Shown: positions 9,581-17,943 of the stretch, piece after piece
Numbering within the stretch: the first letter of the stretch is position 1
Layout of the letters: every line of letters starts with the position of its first letter
Origin: Pedobacter sp. N36a
GTDB lineage: Bacteria; Bacteroidota; Bacteroidia; Sphingobacteriales; Sphingobacteriaceae
Length of the DNA stretch: 64,000 nucleotides
Direction: 5' to 3'
Assembly (NCBI RefSeq): GCF_014472395.1
Contig: NZ_JACSZW010000006.1
Location: forward strand, 124,001 to 188,000
Position numbers and translations under genes: made by a program
The notes under the pieces: model-generated
Seen by the model: only the letters and a program-made list of their open reading frames with translations
Told to the model about the DNA's origin: nothing
The model's database searches: none

Positions 9581-10258
9581 TTAAAACGCATTCAACATTT
9601 CTAAGATCACTTTTTTAGTTTCATAGTCGTCACTTCGGGCATTACCAATCCTAAGTAGTTTTATGTTTTCTTTCTCCCTGGCGGTATCAAAAAAAAACTG
9701 TCCTTTTTTTTCACTGAGGATCAGCAATGCGGGGAAATTGATTTTGCTGATCTCTGGGATTGTTTTGTATTTACCTCCGTTTCCCATAAAGCCAATCATA
9801 TCTGTTAATTTGATTTTGAAGTCAGTGGAAGTCGATGGGGACAGCAAAATGACTGATTTAAGCTGCTGCTGCAGATCAGCGGGTAATCTTGGAGTTAGAA
9901 AAATGGAGACATCTGCCCCAAAAGAATAGCCCACTATTGAAAACTCCGTTTTATTCCAGGACTTTAAATAATGCCGGATCAGTTGTGTAAAATCAAGTGT
10001 CATTCCAGCTAAGGTTTTCTGATTCCAAAAGTATTTTCTGCTATCGATACAAACAACTGCATAATCTTCAATTAGTTCATTTGCAAGACTCCTGCTGGAA
10101 TTGGTCATTCCGCCATCCCCACTAAAGAAAAATATGATCCGCTTGGCGGAAATTTTAGGGGTAGGGATGGCAGCGCCTTCTAAAATGCTTTTTTGTTCCA
10201 GGGCTTTCATAGAGACTGACATCAGGATAAAGACCAGAACAAAGGTAAATTTGTACAT
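9581..10258 (-). CDS. VirJ/AcvB-family alpha/beta hydrolase, probable lysyl-PG hydrolase
   Basis: The protein has 225 residues with a signal peptide (about 1-19), so it is periplasmic. The core matches the VirJ/AcvB domain: FFFSGDGG (residues 43-50), IDSRKYFW, and a nucleophile elbow GYSFGAD with Ser112. AcvB/AtvA proteins of rhizobia and agrobacteria hydrolyse lysyl-phosphatidylglycerol and sit beside mprF/lpiA; here the gene converges on an mprF-like gene, which supports the same role. Two deviations: the family's SGDGGW has Met for Trp, and the C-terminal Gly-x-His-His segment that should supply the catalytic His reads GNARSDDY with no His. The enzyme may therefore be altered or inactive. 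Confidence 0.8.
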   Translation of the reverse strand: MYKFTFVLVFILMSVSMKALEQKSILEGAAIPTPKISAKRIIFFFSGDGGMTNSSRSLANELIEDYAVVCIDSRKYFWNQKTLAGMTLDFTQLIRHYLKSWNKTEFSIVGYSFGADVSIFLTPRLPADLQQQLKSVILLSPSTSTDFKIKLTDMIGFMGNGGKYKTIPEISKINFPALLILSEKKGQFFFDTAREKENIKLLRIGNARSDDYETKKVILEMLNAF

Positions 10259-10333
10259 TTGATTTTAAGTTTATTAATGGATTAGGGGATATGTTTTTCA
10301 ACAGAAGATGAATTGACAGAAAATGATTTTATA

Positions 10334-10927
10334 TTATAATTTTTGCATGGTGATCGTATAAAAAGTACTCTGTATCACCACTTTGGTGCAAATACCGTTT
10401 TTATAGGTATAGAGGTTTACATTTCCATTTGGCAGTGCCAGCTTATAGGACATTCCCTGATCTTTCTGGATGAGCAGCAGACGCTGAAAGCTATCTGAAT
10501 ATACCAGCGTATCATTCTTTGGTTCGATAAAATAAATAGACAAAAGGTGTAGCCTGATTGGCTTTAAGTCGGCAGAACTGCTTTTGCCAGCATTTGTGAT
10601 CCTGTATTTATTGTCAACCCACTTCGTTTCTATGTCAGTTTTAGTCTGTCCGTTCACTTTCCTGTATGCTGTTGATTGGGTTAGTTTCCCTCCAAAGAAA
10701 ATTGCTTTTTCAATTCCTTCAATTACAATATCTTTTAATGGTAAACTCATTTTTGCCTTAAATTGTAAGTTAATCTGAAGATTTTGTTCATGCTGTGTCC
10801 TTGCAACCTGCATATTGCCAATTTTCTTATTATTGCGCAGGACTTCATAATTCAGTTGCTGTGCATTTAAACTATAGGAGAAAAATGTATAGCTCAAAAG
10901 TATGGTAGCAAATATTTTTTTTTTCAT
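10334..10927 (-). CDS. DUF6134-like exported protein
   Basis: The protein has 197 residues with a clear signal peptide (ends SLNAQ). The mature part is all-beta in pattern and begins LNYEVLRNNKKIGNMQV, then a basic/hydrophobic alternation with KWVDNKYRITNAG, as in the DUF6134 group found in Bacteroidota; that assignment is from memory of the family and is moderate. The role is unknown; DUF3108-like lipid-binding folds are a possible comparison. It is on the same strand as the virJ-like gene, 75 bases away, and may share its transcript. The start is well supported by the lysine-rich signal peptide MKKKIFATILL. Confidence 0.65.
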   Translation of the reverse strand: MKKKIFATILLSYTFFSYSLNAQQLNYEVLRNNKKIGNMQVARTQHEQNLQINLQFKAKMSLPLKDIVIEGIEKAIFFGGKLTQSTAYRKVNGQTKTDIETKWVDNKYRITNAGKSSSADLKPIRLHLLSIYFIEPKNDTLVYSDSFQRLLLIQKDQGMSYKLALPNGNVNLYTYKNGICTKVVIQSTFYTITMQKL

Positions 10928-10994
10928 TTGTGAACTTCGTTTTCTAAGCCGATAACTGCTGTTTCTACGTAGACACTGAATAAATCCCTTCCCT

Positions 10995-11297
10995 TTATTG
11001 ACCAGGATATTCGTCTCCTATTTTAAGATGGTAAGGAAGATCTTTGGTGATCAGACTATAATGATTTTTTTGATCGTCAATGAGTGTTAACATCCTGTAA
11101 CTTCCTACTCTTGGACTAATAGCACAGATTCTAAGCTGAAGGCCGGGCTGGGAGGACTTTTTAGAAGCCAGTTCATTTATCGAACTACAGGAAGAGTAGA
11201 AAATCAGGAGCAGTACGAAAAAAGCTCTTGAAATTACAATAAGTGTTTTATTTCGACTGGTGAGGTGTAACATATCTTTATGACAACTTAACCTCAT
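10995..11297 (-). CDS. Small putative lipoprotein, unknown function
   Basis: The protein has 100 residues with a hydrophobic segment (AFFVLLLIFYSSC) ending in a lipobox-like SSCSS, so it is probably exported and lipidated. The mature part of about 60 residues contains GLQLRICAISPRVGSYRMLTLID and resembles no family I know. Translation may start at 11297 or at the second Met (codon 9, 11273). It sits 67 bases upstream of the DUF6134-like gene on the same strand and 84 bases downstream of the DUF4249 gene, so it may be the tail of the preceding receptor operon or belong with the mprF-side genes. Confidence 0.5.
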   Translation of the reverse strand: MRLSCHKDMLHLTSRNKTLIVISRAFFVLLLIFYSSCSSINELASKKSSQPGLQLRICAISPRVGSYRMLTLIDDQKNHYSLITKDLPYHLKIGDEYPGQ

Positions 11298-11381
11298 ATA
11301 GGTCCCATCTATTTATGCAAAAAGGTCTGTCAATCAGTCGATAAATTATGGTTTCTGTTTTAGTCTGGGAATGAAGTATGT

Positions 11382-12203
11382 TTATTTATTAACCAGAGAC
11401 TTTACCGGCCTGGTCTGCATTTCAACATCCGTTGCATAAAAAAAGCCATTGGCATTTCCACTGATATTGCCTTTGACATTTCCGGGAACAGTTGACAGAA
11501 GACCCTTCCAGTCCGTCTCCTGGAAAAGACGGTACAGGTAGGCACTGTAGGGATCTGAAAGCGAGAATTTATAAATGTTTACACTGTCATTTATTCCCAT
11601 GTCGATGATTCTTGCCTGCTGGATCAGGGGATGAAGTGCATTGGGTGTTCCAAAAACATGTGAATAGCTAAATGGTAAATTTTCCCCGAGTTTTTCCTCG
11701 GACCACATTTCTCCTTTAGTCAGGATGAGCCACTGCTGGGGGATAGAGGTTCCAAAGGTATGTTTTTGTATATTCATACGCAGTACATCCTTCATTACAG
11801 CCACTGAAGCAGGAATATAGTTTGAATCAATAGGAAATACAGGTTTTAGTGTATCAACTGCCGTATATTGTCTGTTATTGTATTCAATAGTCAGCTTATA
11901 AGCTCCGTAATAATTTTTATTGTGCTCCACGATTCCGGAATAAATACCTGTTGACGAGGTCTCTTTAAAATAAATGTCATTTTTACCGTCATTCACCTTA
12001 ACGATTGCATTTCCCACTGTTGATACATTTTCCCCATAGAAAGAAACAGGTTTGCTCAGCCGTATATATTGCCTGGTATTATAGGTGTTGATCCCGCCTT
12101 CAACAATAAGGTCAAAGGTAGTTACCTCGGCCGGTTCTTTTTTTTTACAGCTGCCGAACAGCAGGACTGTGAAAATTATTGATAAAAAAAATTTAATACC
12201 CAT
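11382..12203 (-). CDS. DUF4249 outer-membrane-associated lipoprotein
   Basis: The protein has 273 residues with a lipoprotein signal ending LFGSCKKK (Cys at about 19). It is a beta-rich protein starting VTTFDLIVEGGINTYNTRQY, then RLSKPV and GNAIVKVND, the characteristic opening of DUF4249 proteins, which are regularly encoded directly after a TonB-dependent receptor in Bacteroidota and are presumed to help bind or pass its ligand. Here it follows the receptor gene by 2 bases, so it is co-transcribed and probably translationally linked. The ligand is unknown. It is slightly shorter than the usual 280-400 residues, with no sign of truncation. Confidence 0.82.
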   Translation of the reverse strand: MGIKFFLSIIFTVLLFGSCKKKEPAEVTTFDLIVEGGINTYNTRQYIRLSKPVSFYGENVSTVGNAIVKVNDGKNDIYFKETSSTGIYSGIVEHNKNYYGAYKLTIEYNNRQYTAVDTLKPVFPIDSNYIPASVAVMKDVLRMNIQKHTFGTSIPQQWLILTKGEMWSEEKLGENLPFSYSHVFGTPNALHPLIQQARIIDMGINDSVNIYKFSLSDPYSAYLYRLFQETDWKGLLSTVPGNVKGNISGNANGFFYATDVEMQTRPVKSLVNK

Positions 12204-12205
12204 GG

Positions 12206-14779
12206 TTAAAACTTGAAATTATAGGATAATCCCAGCGTTCTTCCTGAAAAAGACTGCTGGTCGAAATTTACTTCCTGAGTAGGCTCTTGGCTGATTCTGT
12301 AAAACAGGATATTTTTGTGATTGTAAATATTAAACAATCCCACACTGAAGGTATGCGACCAGTTCTTCTGTCGTACAAGGGAAGTCGGGGACCATTGAAG
12401 TGTAAGATCCAGCCTGTGGTACGCAGGCATTCTGGAAGCATTTTTTTCTCCGTAAATCGGTATTTTCAGACCTTTCTGGTCAAAGTATCCAATTGGAATC
12501 ATAACAGGTCGACCAGTACTGTAGGTGAAGAATGAGTTTACGGAAAGATCCTGAGCGATGTTGTAGCTCATATTTACTTTTACCGAATGCGGAATATCAT
12601 AGCCAGCAGGATATTTTTTTCCTTCATTGATCTCGTTTATGGTGCGGTAAACCTTTGAAAAGGCATACATTAATGTTCCTTTAAATCGATTGATATCCTT
12701 GTATAGGGAAATCTCCAGTCCATAAGCGTTTGACTGGCCTGGCCTGAGCTGACTTTCTACAAATGGATTGGAAATGAGCTGGGCATTATCAACCAATTCC
12801 AACTGATGCCGCATTGTTTTGTAATATAAATCTATGGAATAGGTTCCGGCAAAAGAGCGGTCTTTATATTTCAATGAATAAAAATCTGATCTCTGAGGCA
12901 GTAGGTTAATGCCCGCGGGGATCCAGCTTTCCAATGAACTAAAAGCAAGTTCATCATTTTGCACCAGTTGCAGGTACTGGTAATTCCGTGCATAATTTAA
13001 TTGAAGCTGACCAAGGGCTTTGGGCAGGTATTGTAATGTTAATCGGGGTTCAAGCCGAAAGAAGGTCTTCGATCCATCTTTTATGATTACTGGACTGAAG
13101 GTGTCATCAAGATCATAGCTCCCAGGCACTGATGTATTATGGAAAAGACTGGTTCTGAGCCCGTATTGCAACGAGACCCGTTTGCTAACAAATAACTTGT
13201 GGGAAAAATAGAGTGCATACTCGCCGGCCCGTGCCCTTGAAATGTCATTGTAAAAGTCGTTTTTACTTTCTCCGGGAATGAACAGATGAAGAATACTGCT
13301 AAAACCATACTGGACTTGATGCTGAGGGTTGGGGTAATAAGTAAAATCACCCTTAAACGTCGCATCCCTGATACCTGTTAACCATTTATCGGTACCATAA
13401 GAAGAATCCGCATTGATACTGAGCTCATTTTTGTAGTTGCTGTATATCAGCGATAAATTGGAAAAAAGTTTAGGATTAAAAAGGTGGTTCCAGCGGATTG
13501 TTGCAGTCTGGTTACCCCATGTATTGAGATATCCGTTGGCGGACCTCACCTTGTCCCGGCCCTTATATACAGAAAAGAATATCCGATCGCTTGTTCCAAT
13601 TCTTCGGTTCGCTTTGAAATTGAGGTCATAATAGGAGGGACGGAGATCAAATAGTTCAAGATCCTTGCTTAGGAGGTTAGCCAGGCTCCGGCGCGCCGAA
13701 AAAAGAAACGAGCTTTTTTCTTTAATGATTGGTCCTTCCAGCGAAACCCTGGCCGTCAACAGGCTGATTCCGCCTTTTACATGAAACTGTTTATCGTCCC
13801 CATCTGCTGTACGTACATCAATAACTGAAGAAAGGCGGCCACCAAAGTTAGCAGGTATAGCATCTGTATAAATTTGTAAATTTTTTAATGCGTCCGGATT
13901 AAAAACAGATGTCAGCCCAAAAAGGTGTCCTGGATTGTATATGATTGCCTCGTCCAGAATGATCAGGTTCTGGTCTTTATTGCCGCCCCGGATAAACATT
14001 TGACTGCTTCCTTCGGTCAACGGAACAATCCCATTTTCCATTTGTAGTGCCTTAATTACATCGCTTTCGCCTTTTAGATAGGGCCTCTGCCGGGCCATTT
14101 CCCAGTTCAGCGTTTTTCCGACGTTAAGAGATTTCAGGGAATCCTGCGTAGGTGATTGACTAACTTGTATTTCTTGCAACTCCTTAATTTGCCTGTTCAT
14201 ACGGATGACAAATGTCTGATCATGTGATTTTAACGATAGTGTGAGTTTCAAGGGGGCATATCCAATATGGGTGATTTGCACCTCATATACACCATTTGTA
14301 ATAGTAAGTGAATAAAATCCGTAATTGTTGGTGCTAACACCTTGTTCAAGCGCTGGTATATACACAGAGGCCCCGATAAGATCTTCACCACTTTCAGCAT
14401 CCACAACTCTACCATTTAAACTGACATTGAATTTATCAGGTTGGGTAATAATGATTACTCCAAAAAGAAGCTTATAGGAAAGACCTGTTCCCGAAAGTAG
14501 CGTATTGAGAATTGTAGAAACAGGTTTGTTGGTAAAGTACCCGTTTATCTTTTTTTCCGCAGTAATTATTCCCGGATCGAACGATAGGGGCAGTGAATGA
14601 CCCGTGATCAGCAAGTTCAGGGCCGTAAGCAGGGAAATGTCCGCAAAATGGATGCTCATTCTTTTGTTCAGCATATCCTGTTGTCCAAACGCATTTGCTC
14701 CGGTTAATAAAAAACAGAGCAATACCAGTGATTTTTTGGCCGACAGGATGTTACGTTTCTTTGTCCTGAGAAAAGTCAT
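12206..14779 (-). CDS. FecA-like TonB-dependent receptor with STN domain
   Basis: The protein has 857 residues: signal peptide ending NAFGQ; a secretin/TonB short N-terminal (STN) domain at about 38-112; a CarboxypepD_reg-like beta-sandwich at 116-200 (SLNGRVVDAESGEDLIGASV); a plug at about 225-330; and a 22-strand barrel ending LGLSYNFKF. The STN domain is what signals to a FecR anti-sigma factor, and FecR and ECF genes lie directly upstream, so this is a self-regulating uptake system. The substrate is not evident: siderophore, glycan or peptide are all possible. Co-transcription with the DUF4249 gene (2-base gap) is clear; the gap to fecR is 49 bases. Confidence 0.92.
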   Translation of the reverse strand: MTFLRTKKRNILSAKKSLVLLCFLLTGANAFGQQDMLNKRMSIHFADISLLTALNLLITGHSLPLSFDPGIITAEKKINGYFTNKPVSTILNTLLSGTGLSYKLLFGVIIITQPDKFNVSLNGRVVDAESGEDLIGASVYIPALEQGVSTNNYGFYSLTITNGVYEVQITHIGYAPLKLTLSLKSHDQTFVIRMNRQIKELQEIQVSQSPTQDSLKSLNVGKTLNWEMARQRPYLKGESDVIKALQMENGIVPLTEGSSQMFIRGGNKDQNLIILDEAIIYNPGHLFGLTSVFNPDALKNLQIYTDAIPANFGGRLSSVIDVRTADGDDKQFHVKGGISLLTARVSLEGPIIKEKSSFLFSARRSLANLLSKDLELFDLRPSYYDLNFKANRRIGTSDRIFFSVYKGRDKVRSANGYLNTWGNQTATIRWNHLFNPKLFSNLSLIYSNYKNELSINADSSYGTDKWLTGIRDATFKGDFTYYPNPQHQVQYGFSSILHLFIPGESKNDFYNDISRARAGEYALYFSHKLFVSKRVSLQYGLRTSLFHNTSVPGSYDLDDTFSPVIIKDGSKTFFRLEPRLTLQYLPKALGQLQLNYARNYQYLQLVQNDELAFSSLESWIPAGINLLPQRSDFYSLKYKDRSFAGTYSIDLYYKTMRHQLELVDNAQLISNPFVESQLRPGQSNAYGLEISLYKDINRFKGTLMYAFSKVYRTINEINEGKKYPAGYDIPHSVKVNMSYNIAQDLSVNSFFTYSTGRPVMIPIGYFDQKGLKIPIYGEKNASRMPAYHRLDLTLQWSPTSLVRQKNWSHTFSVGLFNIYNHKNILFYRISQEPTQEVNFDQQSFSGRTLGLSYNFKF

Positions 14780-14828
14780 CTACAAATATGGTGCATATTC
14801 GGCATATATTGTTGTCTAAGCGAGAAGT

Positions 14829-15830
14829 TTATTGGCTGGTCAGGATAAAATTGCCATTTCTTTTGATTACTTTTAAGCTCAGTGAAGTGCCGATAATCTG
14901 CATTATTTCATCTGCTGATTTATCCTTAAAAAAGCCATTTAGTCTTCGCTCCCTTAAAGAATCATCTTCAAAAATGATCTTAGTTCCAAACACTTGCTCC
15001 AGGTCCTTTGAAACTTCGTCGAGCGGTGTCTGCTGGTAGTATAGTGTCTTATCATACCAAGCCTTATAGTTGATGTTGTCATTTTTGTTTTGCACCATTG
15101 CTTTTGTGGACTTGTCAAATGTACCCTTATCCTGTTCAGATAAGATTATCTTTTTATCTGATTTGTGCTTCATGGCAACTTTGCCACTGTTAACAACCAC
15201 CATAATCTGCTGCTGTCCGACACTCAGATTAAAACTAGTACCCAGGTCAATGACATCCAGTTCATCGGTTTTAATTAAAAATGGTCTGTTTTTATCATGT
15301 ATGATTTTAAAGTATGCTTCTCCTTTGGTAAATTCAATATTTCTCGAATGGGCAAAATCTTCCTTATTGTAATGCAGGGAGGTATTCTGGTTCATGATAA
15401 TTTCACTTCCGTCTGGCAGCATTAACTGTCTGCGCTCATTTTTTCCGGTCTGGAAATGAATGGTATCGCTCCATCTGTCCAGATTTGCAGTCAGGAGCAA
15501 ACCAATAATTAGTATCGCTGCGGCCGCAGCCCCCCATTGGAAATAGTTGATCTTTCTCACTTTAAGTATTTTATGACTTTTAGCGTCCTCCCGGGCAAAA
15601 ACAGACTGGCTAAACTCCTTCCAGGATTTTTCCGGGTCAAGCCCTTGTCTTACGCCCAGTAGCTCGATATCCCTGGAGATTCCTGCTATTTCATCATAAA
15701 TTCCTGAATTTTCTTTAGCGCTCGCTTTCCAGGATTCCAGAATCATTTTGTCATGGGGCGAGATCGTCCCGCTCTGCTCATCGAAGATCAGCTGATAAAG
15801 GGTGGTGTTCGGGGTATTATTTTCTTCCAT
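14829..15830 (-). CDS. FecR-family anti-sigma factor
   Basis: The protein has 333 residues. It has a cytoplasmic N-terminal sigma-binding region of about 95 residues containing WKASAKENSGIYDEI, a single membrane span (AAAAAILIIGLLLTA), the periplasmic FecR domain (GKNERRQLMLPDGSEIIMNQ, GEAYFKI, DLGTSFNLSV) and a C-terminal DUF4974 domain from about 265 (NGFFKDKSADEIMQIIGTSL). It holds the ECF sigma factor encoded 64 bases upstream inactive until the receptor downstream signals ligand through its STN domain. The start at 15830 (MEENNT) gives a normal-length protein. Confidence 0.93.
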   Translation of the reverse strand: MEENNTPNTTLYQLIFDEQSGTISPHDKMILESWKASAKENSGIYDEIAGISRDIELLGVRQGLDPEKSWKEFSQSVFAREDAKSHKILKVRKINYFQWGAAAAAILIIGLLLTANLDRWSDTIHFQTGKNERRQLMLPDGSEIIMNQNTSLHYNKEDFAHSRNIEFTKGEAYFKIIHDKNRPFLIKTDELDVIDLGTSFNLSVGQQQIMVVVNSGKVAMKHKSDKKIILSEQDKGTFDKSTKAMVQNKNDNINYKAWYDKTLYYQQTPLDEVSKDLEQVFGTKIIFEDDSLRERRLNGFFKDKSADEIMQIIGTSLSLKVIKRNGNFILTSQ

Positions 15831-15894
15831 TTTGATCCTTAATTTAATGTGTTATACTAGCCTATTTAACAGACACTTCCGTAATAAATTAGTC

Positions 15895-16476
15895 CTAATA
15901 GAAGCAATTTAAATAGACAAAGATAAATAACAGCAACTCTTCCCCTGACATTAAATTCCTGATCCGCTCATAGCCAATGGTCAGGTGATTTTTAACCGTC
16001 TTGATCGAAATATTTAACGTGTCTGCTATTTCCTGTTGTTTGCATTTTTCGAATTTGCTCATCATCAGCACCTTTTTACATTGTGGTGGAAGGGTTTTAA
16101 TAGCCGCTTCAAGGCATAGCAATTTGTTTTCCAATATGGTGGCATCATCGCTGATTTCCTCAGATTCATCGAAACCAGCTGTATATTTTTCAACATGAAC
16201 AGCCATTCGTTTCTCTTTTTTTAAGGTGTTTAGCGCAGTGTTAATTACAGATCTGGAAAGATAGGAGCCCAGGGACTGCTTGATGTTGAGCTCAAGGGCT
16301 CCGTCCCAAAACTTGAGGAAGATGTCATGAACAATTTCCTCGGCCTGTTCCTGATTGCGCACATACTGATACGCTAACATATATAATTTTCGATAATAAA
16401 GTTTATAAAAATTTTCAAAGCTCTGTCTGTCTCTTTGGCAAATTCCACGAATGAGTTCGGCATCATGACCTGTCAT
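15895..16476 (-). CDS. ECF RNA polymerase sigma-70 factor (FecI-like, Bacteroidetes type)
   Basis: The protein has 193 residues: region 2 at about 20-90 (FYKLYYRKLYMLAYQYVRN, AEEIVHDIFLKFW) and region 4 at about 125-180 (LPPQCKKVLMMSKFEKCKQQEIADTL, then the helix-turn-helix NISIKTVKNHL). It directs transcription of its own receptor operon. It ends with a hydrophobic tail LLLFIFVYLNCFY, often seen in these Bacteroidetes ECF proteins. It is first in the ECF, fecR, receptor, DUF4249 cluster. Two strong inverted repeats lie upstream of its start. Confidence 0.93.
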   Translation of the reverse strand: MTGHDAELIRGICQRDRQSFENFYKLYYRKLYMLAYQYVRNQEQAEEIVHDIFLKFWDGALELNIKQSLGSYLSRSVINTALNTLKKEKRMAVHVEKYTAGFDESEEISDDATILENKLLCLEAAIKTLPPQCKKVLMMSKFEKCKQQEIADTLNISIKTVKNHLTIGYERIRNLMSGEELLLFIFVYLNCFY

Positions 16477-16508
16477 ACATAATTGAATAAGGCATTAAAA
16501 TTTAGTCT

Positions 16509-16543
16509 GTTTTTTGGTCCCGCAATTGGCGGGACCGAAAAAC
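16509..16543. repeat. Perfect inverted repeat (15-base arms) upstream of ECF sigma gene
   Basis: Core arms GGTCCCGC and GCGGGACC are separated by AATTG and extended by a T-run on the left and an A-run on the right, giving about 15 base pairs with one G-T. Because the U-run precedes and the A-run follows on either strand, it does not look like a normal intrinsic terminator. It lies 33 bases upstream of the sigma gene start, so it could be an operator, an mRNA leader structure or an element remnant. Confidence 0.6.
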
Positions 16544-16553
16544 ACACTGAACA

Positions 16554-16574
16554 CAGGCAGGTTTTGACTGCCTG
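16554..16574. repeat. Second short inverted repeat beside the first
   Basis: Arms CAGGCAG and CTGCCTG flank a 7-base loop. It sits 10 bases from the first inverted repeat, and no T-tract follows on either strand. The function is unknown; the tandem arrangement of two hairpins is the notable point. Confidence 0.5.
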
Positions 16575-16808
16575 ATGTAATGACAACGGATTGGATACTT
16601 AGTCCTATTGTGAAAATAATAAATTTTTATGGCCAGCACAAGGATGCCTAGCAGTTCAGATAAATTTAAAAGGACCAACCCGGTCCGGTTCATTAGGTCA
16701 ATGGGACTTTTAAACTCAACAGGTGTCCTAATAGCAAAATGGGCTGCGCAGTCCCGACATTTTTAAAGTTAGGCTTAATCAGAAAGAAAATTTATTTAAA
16801 ATCAAATT

Positions 16809-17297
16809 ATGAGAACATCCAATCATTCAAAATCCCATACCATCTATAAATCTGTTTCCTTATTTGCCCTGGCCTTTCTGGTGATGGTAATGGCGGTTTC
16901 CTGTAAAAAAAATAATCCTCAAAAGAGGAAAATACAACCGCCCCAAGATTTTAATGTCACCTCGCAATTGAACGGCTCGACTGCTGGTTCTACATCAACT
17001 GCTACTGGTACGCTGTCTGCTTCCTATTCGCGCACTAACAAGACGCTTACGTATAATGTTCAGTTTACCGGAACAAAACCGGTCAACATCAGTCTTGGTA
17101 GCCAAACGGAGTTAGCTTCGTTCGTAGCCTCGATCCCGAAACAAGGCACTAAATATGCCTCCCCATTGACAGGTAGGCTTGTCCTTAACGCCAATGGCGA
17201 GAAAGCTTTACTTGAGGAAAAAATGTTCATTAATGTGACCTCAGACAACTTCCCTACGGGTGAAATAAGAGGCAAACTACTCGTTACCCAAAAATAA
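16809..17297 (+). CDS. CHRD-domain lipoprotein
   Basis: The protein has 162 residues: lipoprotein signal (AFLVMVMAVSCKKN, Cys at about 32) followed by a low-complexity linker and a single CHRD (chordin-like) domain at about 48-160, recognisable by the ending FPTGEIRGKLLVTQK and the pattern ATGTLSASYSRTNKTLTYNV. CHRD proteins are exported beta-sandwich proteins of unknown bacterial function. It is followed 32 bases later by a small exported protein gene, probably in the same transcript, with a terminator after that. The 5' side faces the divergent ECF operon. Confidence 0.85.
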   Translation: MRTSNHSKSHTIYKSVSLFALAFLVMVMAVSCKKNNPQKRKIQPPQDFNVTSQLNGSTAGSTSTATGTLSASYSRTNKTLTYNVQFTGTKPVNISLGSQTELASFVASIPKQGTKYASPLTGRLVLNANGEKALLEEKMFINVTSDNFPTGEIRGKLLVTQK

Positions 17298-17329
17298 CAA
17301 CTTAATAATAATTAATCTAACTAAAAAAA

Positions 17330-17605
17330 ATGAAATCAAAAATCAAATCTGCTTTAAAAAGCACCGCCATCGCAATTGTATTTTGCGCAGTAATGACTAC
17401 AGGAATAGGCGCCATTGCGCAGACTAAGCCGGCATCTGGAGCATCTCAGGTGAAGCCGTCTAAGTCCAAACCTGGCCAAAAACCAGCAAATGTAGATTCG
17501 ATTAAAAAAGAAACGGCAAAACAAGGTGCTAAAACACCTGCCAAACCAGTTCATGATGGCGCGCAATTTAAGCCGAAAGATCAGAAACCCGTTAAGAAAA
17601 ATTAG
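17330..17605 (+). CDS. Small exported Lys/Pro/Ala-rich protein
   Basis: The protein has 91 residues with a signal peptide (cleavage near GAIAQ). The mature 60 residues are low-complexity and basic (SQVKPSKSKPGQKPANVD, AKTPAKPVHDGAQFKPKDQK), probably disordered. No enzymatic motif and no family is recognised. It is supported as a gene by the signal peptide, the preceding CHRD gene and the intrinsic terminator 7 bases after its stop. It may bind anionic surface polymers, but that is only inference from charge. Confidence 0.6.
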   Translation: MKSKIKSALKSTAIAIVFCAVMTTGIGAIAQTKPASGASQVKPSKSKPGQKPANVDSIKKETAKQGAKTPAKPVHDGAQFKPKDQKPVKKN

Positions 17606-17611
17606 CAATAA

Positions 17612-17648
17612 CAAACCGGTTTGATGAACATTCGTCAAACCGGTTTTT
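17612..17648 (+). terminator. Intrinsic terminator after the CHRD / small protein pair
   Basis: A 12-base inverted repeat (AAACCGGTTTGA / TCAAACCGGTTT) with a short loop is followed by a T-run. It lies directly after the stop at 17605. Confidence 0.85.
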
Positions 17649-17689
17649 AGTAAAAGACAGGACCTTCTAAAGGTTATTTCTAGTTGTGA

Positions 17690-17943
17690 TAAGAAGATAA
17701 TTTATTTTGAATCTCAGCTCGCCATATACAAGCGTATGCAGTTTGGACAGAAACGTGAGCGCTTTGAAGGTGATCCCAACCAAACGTTACTACCTTTTGA
17801 AGCCGATGTAATAGCAATGAAATTAGGCCTATCGCTCTGGGCATAAATAATTACTTGTTCGCCGATAGCGATGTAGTCAATAGCGTAACTAAGTATGAGT
17901 CGGTATTAAGAGGATTTGAAAGGATAAAGCTAGCGCCCCACTA
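17690..17943 (+). pseudogene. Internally deleted IS66 transposase (TnpC) remnant
   Basis: The first frame reads YFESQLAIYKRMQFGQKRER then FEGDPNQTLLPFEAD, the N-terminal signature of IS66 TnpC proteins. Immediately after, in another frame, comes RPIALGINNYLFADSD, matching the C-terminal RPIALGRxNYLFAGS block of the same transposase, then a short degenerate tail to a stop at 17943. About 350 codons between the two blocks are missing. No intact inverted repeats were found. This is a dead element, located 500 bases before a tRNA-Pro gene. Confidence 0.8.

Larger units (their letters stand above)
16477..16808. other. 332-base intergenic region between divergent sigma and CHRD genes
   Basis: No convincing gene. 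A 63-codon frame here shows no family features. The region holds two inverted repeats (listed separately) near the sigma-factor side and must contain promoters for both divergent genes. I could not identify a clean TTG plus TAnnTTTG pair for either. Confidence 0.6.

Noticed and set aside
16509..16543. Palindrome as an intrinsic terminator
   Set aside because: The T-run precedes and the A-run follows the stem on both strands, the reverse of terminator order; kept only as a repeat.
16502..16693. 63-codon minus-strand frame upstream of the ECF sigma gene
   Set aside because: No signal, no family and it reads across two inverted repeats; likely chance.
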